Source: JAGDMS01 sp050015455 (lineage in GTDB: Bacteria; Desulfobacterota; Binatia; HRBIN30). From it: a stretch of DNA of 18,433 nt. The stretch covers positions 1 through 18,433 of the forward strand of contig JBEKBJ010000104.1 in assembly GCA_050015455.1 (NCBI GenBank), in the 5' to 3' direction. Below, piece by piece: positions 1-6,073 of this stretch (positions are counted from its first letter, which is position 1; the number at the start of each line of letters is the position of its first letter). The position numbers were made by a program, and so were the translations under genes. The notes under the pieces were generated by a model. It saw only the letters and a program-made list of their open reading frames with translations. It was not told the origin of the DNA and searched no databases.

Positions 1-111
1 ACAGCCGTATCGCTCGCCGCCGCCGCCGCTCCAACTCCGCCGCCGTCCCCTGTGGTCGCATGCACGCAGTATACACCACCGCGGACGATCTTTCTATTAC
101 TTATGCAATCC

Positions 112-1599
112 TCAATAATGCCCGCTCCCATTGGCAATGACGGCGCCGACGGCGGCGCCGATCACGAACGCGCCGAGATACCCGGCCGTGTAGCTGGACT
201 GCACAGCACCGCTCGTCGTGGTGACTTGCGTCACGTACGTCACGTTGTACACGGGGGAGCTGGGCGGAATGGTGTAGATTTCCTTCGGCACAGACGGGGC
301 GGTTTTCCACGGCCCCTGTGGCGACACGGACATGAACCACACGCCTTGCAGGCAGAGGTAATAGACATCACCGACTTTGATGACCTTGTCGGGGGTGTTC
401 GTCGCGTAGGAAAGTGACGTACCTTCGATCGGCTTGAACTGCGGTTCGCCGCTGTACGTCACGCTCGCCTGCGCCGCCGCGGCCACCGGATCGACGACCG
501 CGGTGGTCGGAATCTGCGCCAGCAGCACGGCGTCCTTGGCCTCCTCGGTGCCCGGAACCGAAACCCGCACCGGGGCCACCGGACTGTTCATGGGGATGCG
601 CGCGAAGTCCGCCGGCAAGTCGGGCGTCGCATAACTCCACGGTCCCTGCAGGCTGGCGGCGCGGAACCACCGACCGGCGGCGAGGAAGTAATACTGGCTC
701 GTGGGGTTGTGAACGAAGAGAGCGCTGTCGGTGTTGCTCGCGTAGACCAGCTCGGTCCCGGGAATCGTCTTGTACACGGGCTGCCCGGTGAAGACGATGA
801 CTTCCGCCGGCTGGTCACTGAACAACACTTTCGGAACGGCGCTCTTCGCACCCGGCGGCGGAATGGCCTGCTTCAGCGCCGCCCACTGCGGATCCCGGGG
901 CAACTTGGACATGTCCTTGGGAAGCGTGCGCGTGAACATCCACGGGCCTGCGAGCGCCGGCGCCGTGAGCCACTGCTTCTCGGTGAGGAGGTAAAACGCC
1001 GGGTGAGACTTGTCCCAGAAGAGCGGCCAATTCGTGTTCACCACGAAATCGAGTGTCGTCTCCGGAATCGCGGCGCGGATCGGCGGGCCGTCCACCTGCA
1101 CCAGAATGGCAGGCCCGTAGCTGACGAATATCACCGGCGGGTCGTTCTTGACGTCCACGCCGGCGACCGAGTCCGGTTTGTTGACGGACGCCACCAGCCG
1201 ATCCAGCGAGATGGTGACGGCCTTGTCCGGCGCGAGGAACGTCCTCACCAACTGATCCATCCGCGCCGCAGCCTCGGCTTCCAATGACGGGAAGCGGGTT
1301 TCACTGATCGTCAGGTTGTGGATCAACACAGTGCGGGCGTCTACGTTGACGTCCGTCTGGGCATGCACGCTCACGACGCCGACGACCGCCTTGCCTTTCG
1401 CCCGGGTCAGCGACACCGCCAGACGAAAATCGAGTTCCTTGAAGTTCTGCCAGTCGTCGACCTGCGGCTGGTAGTAGACCAGGCGCGCGCCGTCCTTCGT
1501 CATCTCGCGCGGCCATCCGGGATCCTGCGCGACGCTGACGCGGGCCAAGGCCATCATCAGGATCGGAACGACAATCACGCTATTCATCCTGGCTCTCAT
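112..1599 (-). CDS. Secreted protein with three repeated GPW modules (carbohydrate-binding family V/XII-like)
   Basis: A 495-aa protein of unknown role, predicted to be exported. The ATG at 1599 is chosen because a strong purine-rich SD (complement of CTCCTCCC at 1604-1611) precedes it. The N-terminus has a positive start, a hydrophobic stretch and a likely signal-peptidase site near VSVAQ. The early region contains a WPREM segment and a YYQPQVDDW segment typical of proteins annotated as carbohydrate-binding family V/XII. Three related modules follow, each with an I-P/E-G-T-x-L core, an N-T pair, an aromatic YY or FY pair and a closing GPW. The C-terminus ends in an Ala/Gly-rich hydrophobic segment (GAFVIGAAVGAVIANGSGHY). 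Family members usually continue into a longer Gly/Tyr-rich tail. The first 60 bases of the window are GGC/GCC-rich on this strand and may be the displaced remains of that tail. Binding function is inferred only from family naming. Confidence 0.75.
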   Translation of the reverse strand: MRARMNSVIVVPILMMALARVSVAQDPGWPREMTKDGARLVYYQPQVDDWQNFKELDFRLAVSLTRAKGKAVVGVVSVHAQTDVNVDARTVLIHNLTISETRFPSLEAEAAARMDQLVRTFLAPDKAVTISLDRLVASVNKPDSVAGVDVKNDPPVIFVSYGPAILVQVDGPPIRAAIPETTLDFVVNTNWPLFWDKSHPAFYLLTEKQWLTAPALAGPWMFTRTLPKDMSKLPRDPQWAALKQAIPPPGAKSAVPKVLFSDQPAEVIVFTGQPVYKTIPGTELVYASNTDSALFVHNPTSQYYFLAAGRWFRAASLQGPWSYATPDLPADFARIPMNSPVAPVRVSVPGTEEAKDAVLLAQIPTTAVVDPVAAAAQASVTYSGEPQFKPIEGTSLSYATNTPDKVIKVGDVYYLCLQGVWFMSVSPQGPWKTAPSVPKEIYTIPPSSPVYNVTYVTQVTTTSGAVQSSYTAGYLGAFVIGAAVGAVIANGSGHY

Positions 1600-1689
1600 G
1601 TTGCTCCTCCCTCTGCGTTCGGGAGACAGTCGCGACCGTCTCCGCACCTGCCTTGCCTACTTCGCGCCCGGCGTTTCGACCGAGATCGC

Positions 1690-1827
1690 GAGGGCCTCGG
1701 TGTAGGTGATGTGGACGAGGCCTTGGCCGATTGGGCTGAAGCCTATGGCAAGCAGACGCTGAAGGATCACGCGGCGCTGCTACGAGCGATCAAATCAGAG
1801 CGTGTGGAGGCACTGCACGAACTGTGA
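1690..1827 (+). pseudogene. C-terminal remnant of a DUF2252-family protein
   Basis: The last ~45 codons of this open frame read as the C-terminal helix of DUF2252 proteins. The pattern is D-E-A-L-A-D-W-A-E-A-Y, then a Q-x-x-x-D-H-A-A-L motif followed by R-A-I-K-S-E-R, matching the family's 'A-Y-A-D-Q-x-x-x-D-[YH]-A-A-L' ending. The hundreds of upstream codons expected for a ~400-aa DUF2252 protein are absent. The frame instead runs antisense through the 5' end of the divergent secreted-protein gene. It is therefore a decayed 3' end, probably left by a deletion or rearrangement. The exact upstream boundary cannot be fixed by eye. The function of DUF2252 proteins is not well established. Confidence 0.5.
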
Positions 1828-1870
1828 TGCGCAGGAGTTGCGGCAGGTACCATGGTGACAGGTCCGACGC

Positions 1871-1903
1871 CCAGGCGCCGGCCTGCTTTTGGCCGTCGCC
1901 TGG
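1871..1903. terminator. Strong hairpin between convergent gene ends
   Basis: CCAGGCGCCGGCC (1871-1883) pairs with GGCCGTCGCCTGG (1891-1903): 12 of 13 positions pair (one C/T mismatch) around a 7-nt loop, TGCTTTT. It lies between the end of the DUF2252 remnant (1827) and the end of the minus-strand toxin gene (1925), where a bidirectional terminator would be expected. Neither side has a clear T-tract, so termination is inferred and a role in mRNA 3'-end stability is equally possible. Confidence 0.5.
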
Positions 1904-1924
1904 AGCGGCGTCTTCGGCATTCTT

Positions 1925-2245
1925 TCATGGCGCGAAGATCTCGCCCAGCACCGCAAGCACAGAATCGCCCGTGCGCTTGTCAATTTGTCCCAATTTGCGA
2001 ATCAGACGGGCCTTGTCGACCGCACGTAACTGGTCAAGGACAACCTGACCTTCCTTGCCGCGAAATCGGCACTGGATACGCGACGGATACGCGCGGCCCT
2101 TCGTCGTCATGGGTGCCACGATGACGGTGCCGATATTGCGGTTCATCTCGTCCGGTGAAACGATGACAGATGGGCGGGTCTTGCGAATCTCGCGCCCCAC
2201 GGTCGGATCGAGGCTGACCATATAGACCTCAAACCGCGTCACCAT
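1925..2245 (-). CDS. mazF: MazF/PemK-family endoribonuclease toxin
   Basis: A 106-aa protein of the normal length for MazF/PemK mRNA interferases. It starts VTRFEVYMVSLDPTVG, matching the family's 'G-[ED]-[VI]-[WY]-x-V-x-[LF]-D-P-x-x-G' opening. KTRPSVIVSPDEMN corresponds to the 'K-x-R-P-x-[VL]-V-[VI]-S' strand carrying the conserved Arg. IVAPMTTKGRAYPSRI corresponds to the 'V-x-P-[ML]-T' segment, and VVLDQLRAVDKARL to the conserved 'L-D-Q-[IL]-R-[AT]-V-D' motif. ATG at 2245 overlaps the antitoxin stop by a few bases, the usual translational coupling; an in-frame GTG lies at 2251. Members cleave mRNA at short sequence motifs. The target motif of this one cannot be read from the sequence. Confidence 0.9.
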   Translation of the reverse strand: MVTRFEVYMVSLDPTVGREIRKTRPSVIVSPDEMNRNIGTVIVAPMTTKGRAYPSRIQCRFRGKEGQVVLDQLRAVDKARLIRKLGQIDKRTGDSVLAVLGEIFAP

Positions 2246-2493
2246 TGCCACTCGCTCTCATCCCACCGCGACGTAGAGGCAAGATCGCCGTCGAGCAGTC
2301 GATCGTCGCCCGCCAGTGCCATCTTGCGGAAGGCGTCGTCCCAGCCCTCTCGCGGCCGCGACACGGGGCGAATGACGAGGTGGTTTCCCTCCGCCTCAAT
2401 CGTCACTTCGTCCGAGAGACCGGTTTGCTGTAGGAGTAGCTTCGGAATGCGCACCCCACGGGAGTTGCCGACGCGAACGATGCGAGTCTTCAT
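2239..2493 (-). CDS. mazE: MazE-like antitoxin (SpoVT/AbrB fold)
   Basis: An 84-aa protein. Residues 1-45 form an AbrB/MazE swapped-hairpin DNA-binding domain (MKTRIVRVGNSRGVRIPKLL followed by a hydrophobic strand and a VIRP end). The acidic, Trp-rich C-terminus (about residues 50-84, ending ESEWQW) is the type of flexible tail that wraps and neutralises MazF. It overlaps the downstream toxin start, giving a typical antitoxin-first operon. ATG at 2493 is preferred over the upstream frame opening because the domain begins exactly there. No Shine-Dalgarno sequence precedes it; a TACTAT -10-like hexamer lies only 9 nt upstream, suggesting a leaderless transcript. Autoregulation by the MazEF complex is known for the family and inferred here. 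Confidence 0.88.
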   Translation of the reverse strand: MKTRIVRVGNSRGVRIPKLLLQQTGLSDEVTIEAEGNHLVIRPVSRPREGWDDAFRKMALAGDDRLLDGDLASTSRWDESEWQW

Positions 2494-2498
2494 AGTGG

Positions 2499-2509
2499 TT
2501 ACATAGTAA
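2499..2509. promoter_or_regulatory. Inverted repeat over the putative mazE -10 box
   Basis: TTACATAGTAA has perfect 4-bp arms (TTAC/GTAA) around 3 nt. Read on the minus strand it contains TACTAT, a 4/6 match to the -10 consensus, ending 9 nt before the mazE ATG. That would put the transcription start within a few bases of the ATG. A TTGCGT -35-like hexamer lies 18 nt upstream on the same strand. The arrangement suits autorepression by MazE, but the arms are short and could occur by chance. Confidence 0.35.
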
Positions 2510-2802
2510 GCACAATCCGAAGTCCGACGCAATCTTTGTCACGCCGAACTACATTTCGGCGCCCCAATGAAATCAGCGACCGAAGCGCCCGTCGCTTGGG
2601 TTGGCGGATCATTTCGGTGCGGACGCCGACGGGATTTCATCGTCGCTTGCGGAGAGCTGCCGACGCCGTTGCCGTTTGCGACACCGACGCGCGGCACAAT
2701 CCCGTGACCGCTCAGTCCTAAGCCCAAAACGAAGAAGAAGGATGAGGCACCGGAATGATATAGAGCAGTGATCGGGCGACTAGCGAGGAAAGGAGGACAA
2801 TT
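2510..2802. other. Intergenic stretch without a supported gene
   Basis: This covers the region upstream of mazE and ahead of the permease remnant. Short frames on both strands (about 60 codons, Arg-rich) look like GC-driven artefacts. ATGAAATC near 2569 and GATTTCAT near 2634 form 8-bp inverted arms, and AGCGAC/GTCGCT arms lie between them, so local structure is possible. At 2791-2796 a perfect AGGAGG precedes ATG at 2803, but that frame closes after six codons at TGA 2821-2823. This looks like the surviving 5' signal of a gene whose body has been deleted. Confidence 0.4.
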
Positions 2803-2816
2803 ATGAAACGAGTGGC

Positions 2817-3074
2817 ATGTTGAAGCTGCCGCTGTTGGTCTACTACCACCAGACGGCGCCTGCCGCGCACTTCCACGATCCCATCGGCGGCGTGTTCAAG
2901 GCCTCGGTCTACGGCGTGCTGATCGCTATTTCGGGCTGCCTGCGCGGCATGTAGTGCGGCAACAGTTCCTCAGCGGTTGGCGACGCGGCGACCAGCGCGG
3001 TGGTGACGGGAATTGTCTTCATCATCAGTGCCTGCGGCATTTTCGCCGTGGTGTTTTATGCGCTCGGCATTTGA
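2817..3074 (+). pseudogene. Decayed MlaE-type ABC transporter permease (C-terminal part)
   Basis: Translated in one frame, this gives a recognisable C-terminal end of an MlaE/DUF140-family permease: MLKLPLLVYY, then PIGGVFKASVYGVLIAISGC, LRGM, a stop, then CGNSSSAVGDAATSAVVTGI and a hydrophobic end in FYALGI. The internal stop is TAG at 2952-2954, at a position where the family commonly has Gln in G-M-Q-C-G, so a single CAG-to-TAG change would explain it. About two thirds of a normal ~260-aa permease is missing upstream. In intact systems this permease works with an ATPase and an MCE substrate-binding protein in lipid transport at the envelope; none of those partners is present. The natural stop is TGA at 3072-3074. 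Confidence 0.72.
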
Positions 3075-3184
3075 GCAGCCGAAAGGGCGGTTCGGAAACC
3101 ATGCTGGGCGGCGGCAAGCAGGAGAATCAGGAATACGCTGAGGCTAGCCAGAACGACGAGAATTGTTTTCCTTACTCGATGCAT
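3056..3184 (-). CDS. Possible 42-aa membrane-anchor fragment
   Basis: A short frame overlapping the permease remnant tail to tail. It encodes MHRVRKTILVVLASLSVFLI followed by LLLAAAQHGF and a small polar end, stopping at TAA 3058-3056. The positive N-terminus plus ~19-residue hydrophobic segment is exactly an uncleaved signal anchor. Such starts are common in AsmA-, MCE- and TamB-like envelope proteins. No clear SD precedes ATG 3184. It may be the truncated N-terminus of a lost envelope protein, in keeping with the decayed surroundings, or a genuine small membrane protein. I do not assign a function. Confidence 0.35.
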   Translation of the reverse strand: MHRVRKTILVVLASLSVFLILLLAAAQHGFRTALSAAQMPSA

Positions 3185-3536
3185 GGTCACTGCCTGCAGG
3201 ATGACGTGCGGACTTGGCGGCGAACCGAAGCACGTTACACACGGCGTGCTCCCGGTTTCAATGACTGCTCACGTACGCTAGCCCCAGCACGTACAGCGCC
3301 GACACCAGGAGTTGCGCCAGCGTCGGCGGGACGCCGTAGCGCAAGAAGGTGGCGAACCGCACGGGCTTGGCGCGTGCAGCACAGATCCCCGCGCTCACGA
3401 TGTTTGCCGAAGCATCAATCTAAGGTTGCGTTGCCTCCCAGCATGGCGCCGATCTGCCGGCGAGTGCCTCGACATCACCCAGACAACGCTGAAAGAGCAG
3501 CCGCGCTCGCCTTGATGGACTTTCCTTACTCAATGC
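3167..3536. repeat. 16-bp direct repeat bracketing the carrier remnant
   Basis: TTTCCTTACTCGATGC (3167-3182) and TTTCCTTACTCAATGC (3521-3536) match at 15 of 16 bases in the same orientation, 354 bp apart. The interval holds the frameshifted ArsB/NhaD-type remnant. This could be a footprint of the recombination that shuffled this zone, or a duplicated gene start, since the first copy covers the beginning of the 42-aa anchor frame read on the minus strand. Confidence 0.45.
3258..3450 (-). pseudogene. C-terminal remnant of an ArsB/NhaD (ion transporter superfamily) carrier
   Basis: On the minus strand, GAMLGGNATL continues after a one-base frame change into DASANIVSAGICAARAKPVR, then FLRYGVPPTLAQLLVSALYV, ending YVSSH at TGA (3260-3258). 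The G-G-N-[AG]-T-L-I-G-A-S-A-N pattern is a signature of the final substrate-binding hairpin in the ArsB/NhaD/citrate-type ion transporter superfamily. The following 'F-x-R-Y-G-x-P' and last transmembrane helix also match. An extra base between the TTA and ATT codons (near 3417-3422) breaks the frame, and everything upstream of GAMLGG, normally more than 350 residues, is missing. The substrate (arsenite, Na+/H+, dicarboxylate) cannot be told. Confidence 0.65.
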
Positions 3537-3551
3537 CTTACCCTATCTCGC

Positions 3552-3806
3552 ATGAAGGCAACCGTGACCAGCAAGGGGCAGATCACCATCCCGCTTCCCA
3601 TTCGGCGCAAGCTGCGGTTGCACAGGGGCACGGTTCTGGAATTCGATGAGAGCGCCGACCATCTCAAAGCGACCAGACAGATCGACGCCGAGCGCATGCG
3701 GGCGGTGATCGGGATTGCCAAGAAAGAACTCGCCGGGCGGAGTGTGGCGGAATGGATCGACGAGCTGCGCGGCCCTGTGCAGCTCCCGCGCAAGCGCCGA
3801 CGATGA
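3552..3806 (+). CDS. vapB: VapB-like antitoxin, AbrB family
   Basis: An 84-aa protein. Residues 1-33 carry the AbrB-type hairpin MKATVTSKGQITIPLPIRRK followed by L-x-x-G-x-x-[LV]-E-F, the classic 'S-K-G-Q-[IV]-T-[IL]-P' DNA-binding motif. The C-terminal half ends in a basic tail after an amphipathic helix (AEWIDELRGP), the usual toxin-binding part. The stop overlaps the PIN toxin start by four bases (ATGA at 3803-3806), so the two are translationally coupled. No Shine-Dalgarno sequence precedes ATG 3552. The toxin-antitoxin pair would repress its own promoter, as is known for VapBC. Confidence 0.88.
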   Translation: MKATVTSKGQITIPLPIRRKLRLHRGTVLEFDESADHLKATRQIDAERMRAVIGIAKKELAGRSVAEWIDELRGPVQLPRKRRR

Positions 3807-4204
3807 TCACGGCCGTCGACACCTCGGTGCTGATTGCCATCGCCAAGGGCGAACCCGAGGCGCGCCGATGGACGGACCTCCTGGCCGCCGCCCGAGGGGA
3901 AGGGGATCTGGTCATCTGCGACGTGGTCGCGGCGGAGTTCTTCGCGCTGCTGTTGGACGAGCGGAAATTTCAGCAGAGCCTGATCGGCCTCGGCATTGTT
4001 TTCAGCGCGGCCGGGCTCGATGCCGCTCGCCTCGCCGGGCGCATCTTCCGCGACCACCGTCGGAAGGGCGGACCGCGAGAGCACTTGATTCCGGATTTCC
4101 TCATCGGCGCCCATGCGCAGCGACAGGCAGATCGGATCGCCGCGATCGACCGCGGCTATCTGCGCACGTACTTCCCTCGCTTGCGCATCATCAAGCCGGC
4201 ATAG
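3803..4204 (+). CDS. vapC: VapC-like PIN-domain ribonuclease toxin
   Basis: A 133-aa PIN-domain protein. The first strand is MITAVDTSVLIAI with the catalytic Asp at residue 6. A second acidic residue is in VVAAEFFALL, the third in IPDFLIGAHA (helix with Asp before the [LF]-[IL]-[AG]-A-x-A pattern), and a fourth acidic position in AAIDRGYLRTYFP. All four acidic positions expected for a Mg-dependent PIN RNase are present, so the toxin looks intact. The start at 3803 is fixed by the ATGA overlap with the antitoxin; a longer frame from 3752 would add an unrelated stretch. Known VapC toxins cleave tRNA or rRNA at specific sites. The target of this one is unknown. Confidence 0.9.
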   Translation: MITAVDTSVLIAIAKGEPEARRWTDLLAAARGEGDLVICDVVAAEFFALLLDERKFQQSLIGLGIVFSAAGLDAARLAGRIFRDHRRKGGPREHLIPDFLIGAHAQRQADRIAAIDRGYLRTYFPRLRIIKPA

Positions 4205-4302
4205 AGTCCGTTGACCGAGCCAGTGCGACTCCGCCACGAGAAAGGCGGCAAGCGTCACGTGGAAACCACAGGCAGCAGGGCCATGGCGGCAGGAGATGTC
4301 GC

Positions 4303-4311
4303 TGGTATAAT
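4303..4311 (+). promoter_or_regulatory. Extended -10 promoter of the crotonyl-CoA carboxylase/reductase gene
   Basis: TGGTATAAT is a perfect TGN-TATAAT extended -10 element. No convincing -35 hexamer lies at 17 nt, which extended -10 promoters do not need. Transcription would start near 4318, leaving a ~110-nt leader before the ATG at 4430. Confidence 0.6.
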
Positions 4312-4335
4312 GGCCATCAACCGATGATGCCTGTG

Positions 4336-4381
4336 AAATATCGCTGTGTGGGGTTCCGACCGCGCGCCTCACGCGATATTT
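4336..4381 (+). promoter_or_regulatory. Inverted repeat / hairpin in the leader of the ccr gene
   Basis: AAATATCGC (4336-4344) is perfectly complementary to GCGATATTT (4373-4381). Inside, a GTG/CAC step and a GG/CC step allow further pairing with small mismatches, giving a long stem. It lies between the putative transcription start (~4318) and the SD (AAGGAG, 4415-4420). It could be an RNA structure controlling expression, or a palindromic operator for a DNA-binding regulator. It does not match any riboswitch class I can recognise by eye. Confidence 0.45.
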
Positions 4382-4429
4382 ATGGAGATCGGGCCGCTCA
4401 TCGGCCGCGTCGATAAGGAGAACCTCGTC

Positions 4430-5815
4430 ATGTCTGGTGAAATGCAAACGGTGCTCGATGCCATTCTTTCGGAGAAGGCGCGCGCGGAAGACTATGCCAG
4501 TCTGCCGACGCCGAAGACGATGCGGGCGGTCACCACGCACAAAGACGAAGTGAAGAAGTTCGAGGGTCTCGCATCGTCCGAGAAGGACCCGCGCCGCAGC
4601 CTGCACGTCGACGAGGTGCCGATTCCCGAGCCGGGCCCGAACGAAGCGTTGGTCGCCGTGATGGCGTCCAGCATCAACTTCAACACGGTGTGGACCTCGA
4701 TCTTCGAACCGTTGCCCACTTTTCAGTTCCTGGAGCGTCATGCCAAACGCAGCCCATGGGACAAGCGCCACGACTTGCCCTACCACATCATCGGTAGCGA
4801 CGGCTCCGGGGTGATTTTGCGCACCGGCCCGGGTGTCACGCTGTTCAAGCCGGGCGATGAGGTCACCATTCATTGCAACTACGTCGACCTGCAATCCCCT
4901 GAGGGCCACGACGATTCGATGCTCGATCCCGACCAGCGCATCTGGGGCTTCGAGACGAACTTCGGCGGCTTAGCCGAGATCACGCTGGTGCGCGCCAACC
5001 AGCTCATGCCCAAGCCGCCGCACCTCACCTGGGAAGAGGCGGCCTCGATGCCGTTGGTGAACTCCACCGCGTACCGCATGTTGGTCAGCCACAACGCCGT
5101 GCAGATCAAGCAGGGCGACATCGTCCTGATCTGGGGCGCGGTTGGGGGCTTGGGAGGATTCGCGCTGCAATACGTGTTGAACGCTGGGGCGTTCCCCATC
5201 TGCGTGGTTTCTTCCGAGGAGCGCGCCAAGCTCTGCCGCACGGTGGGAGCGCGTTGGGTCATCGACCGCAAGGCCGAAGGCTACCGTTTCTGGAACCCCG
5301 ATGGCACACAGAACTTGGCCGATGTGCGCCGCTTCGGAAAACGCATCCGCGAGCTCACTGACGGTGAGGATCCCGACGTGGTGTACGAGCACCCGGGACG
5401 CGAGACCTTCGCTGCCAGCGTGTTCGTCGCCCGGCCGGGCGGCAAGATCGTGACCTGTGCCTCTACCACCGGCTACATGCACGAGTACGACAACCGTTAT
5501 CTCTGGATGAACAAGAAGCGCATCATCGGCTCGCATTTCGCCAACTACCGTGAAGCCTGGGAAGCCAATCGCTTGGTCTGCAAGCGGGCCATCCACCCGT
5601 TGCTGTCCGAGGCGTATCCGCTGGAACAGACGGGCGAAGCAGCCTACCGGGTGCATCGCAACATGGCCTTCGGGAAGATCGGTGTCTTGTGCTTGGCGCC
5701 GCGGGAAGGGCTCGGGGTGCGTGACCCGGAGGGACGCCAGCGTCACATCGGGCAAATCAACTTGTATCGCAACGCGGCCAAGGGTGAGTTCCGGCTGGTC
5801 AAGACCCAGCCGTAA
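4430..5815 (+). CDS. ccr: Crotonyl-CoA carboxylase/reductase
   Basis: A 461-aa medium-chain dehydrogenase/reductase that reductively carboxylates enoyl-CoA esters (crotonyl-CoA + CO2 + NADPH to ethylmalonyl-CoA), used in the ethylmalonyl-CoA pathway for C2 assimilation or to supply polyketide extender units. ATG at 4430 is chosen for AAGGAG at 4415-4420. The CO2-binding residues of the Kitasatospora setae enzyme (Asn81, Phe170, Glu171, His365) align at a constant offset of +4: Asn85 in INFNTVW, Phe174-Glu175 in WGFETNFGG, and His369 in IIGSHFANYREAW. This favours a true carboxylating enzyme over a simple enoyl reductase. The nucleotide-binding loop is GAVGGLGG (236-243), with Val where Ser is common. 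No ethylmalonyl-CoA mutase or epimerase is nearby, so the pathway use is undecided. Confidence 0.93.
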   Translation: MSGEMQTVLDAILSEKARAEDYASLPTPKTMRAVTTHKDEVKKFEGLASSEKDPRRSLHVDEVPIPEPGPNEALVAVMASSINFNTVWTSIFEPLPTFQFLERHAKRSPWDKRHDLPYHIIGSDGSGVILRTGPGVTLFKPGDEVTIHCNYVDLQSPEGHDDSMLDPDQRIWGFETNFGGLAEITLVRANQLMPKPPHLTWEEAASMPLVNSTAYRMLVSHNAVQIKQGDIVLIWGAVGGLGGFALQYVLNAGAFPICVVSSEERAKLCRTVGARWVIDRKAEGYRFWNPDGTQNLADVRRFGKRIRELTDGEDPDVVYEHPGRETFAASVFVARPGGKIVTCASTTGYMHEYDNRYLWMNKKRIIGSHFANYREAWEANRLVCKRAIHPLLSEAYPLEQTGEAAYRVHRNMAFGKIGVLCLAPREGLGVRDPEGRQRHIGQINLYRNAAKGEFRLVKTQP

Positions 5816-6020
5816 GACGCAGCATGCTGGGCCCCTACCAACGGTAGCCGCCGGAGGGGGCGACAAATCTGGGCGGCCGCTGTTGTAACTTCGCGCCCTT
5901 CAACCCTCGCTAGCGCTCAGGGGGTGCACTCCTGTGGCACCCTAATCGCCGGCTGGCCGGGCGGCGGGTGGGCAGTCTTCGTTGGACAAGCTTCGTATAG
6001 TTGTGCTACAAGCGCGCCTG

Positions 6021-6060
6021 GTGGGATCGAGATCGGCGGGTTGGGATCGAGATCGGCGGG
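6021..6060. repeat. 20-bp tandem direct repeat, two copies
   Basis: GTGGGATCGAGATCGGCGGG (6021-6040) is followed immediately by a copy differing only in the first base (TTGGGATCGAGATCGGCGGG, 6041-6060). Each copy contains the near-palindrome GATCGAGATC. The pair ends at the Shine-Dalgarno sequence of the nucleotidyltransferase gene. It could be a doubled operator or a replication-slippage product. Confidence 0.7.
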
Positions 6061-6073
6061 GGAGGAAACGCAC

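Noticed and set aside
709..1287. 192-codon plus-strand frame opposite the secreted protein
   Set aside because: Arg-rich antisense shadow without motifs or SD.
2954..3649. 231-codon plus-strand frame over the decayed zone
   Set aside because: It is an alternative frame of the permease remnant followed by antisense of the carrier remnant, and runs into the start of vapB in the wrong frame.
3530..4909. Long open frame (459 codons) on the minus strand
   Set aside because: It runs antisense through the VapBC pair and the 5' part of ccr, all of which have clear family motifs. Its Arg/Asp/His-rich composition is typical of GC-driven shadow frames.
4970..5866. 298-codon minus-strand frame
   Set aside because: Antisense to ccr, with no recognisable domain.
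5847..5877. GCCGCC/GGCGGC inverted repeat after ccr as a terminator
   Set aside because: The arms are only 6 bp of pure GC with a 19-nt loop and no T-tract, which is expected by chance in GC-rich DNA.
5982..6001. TTGGAC ... TATAGT promoter before the nucleotidyltransferase
   Set aside because: The hexamers are only 8 nt apart, which does not fit sigma-70 spacing.
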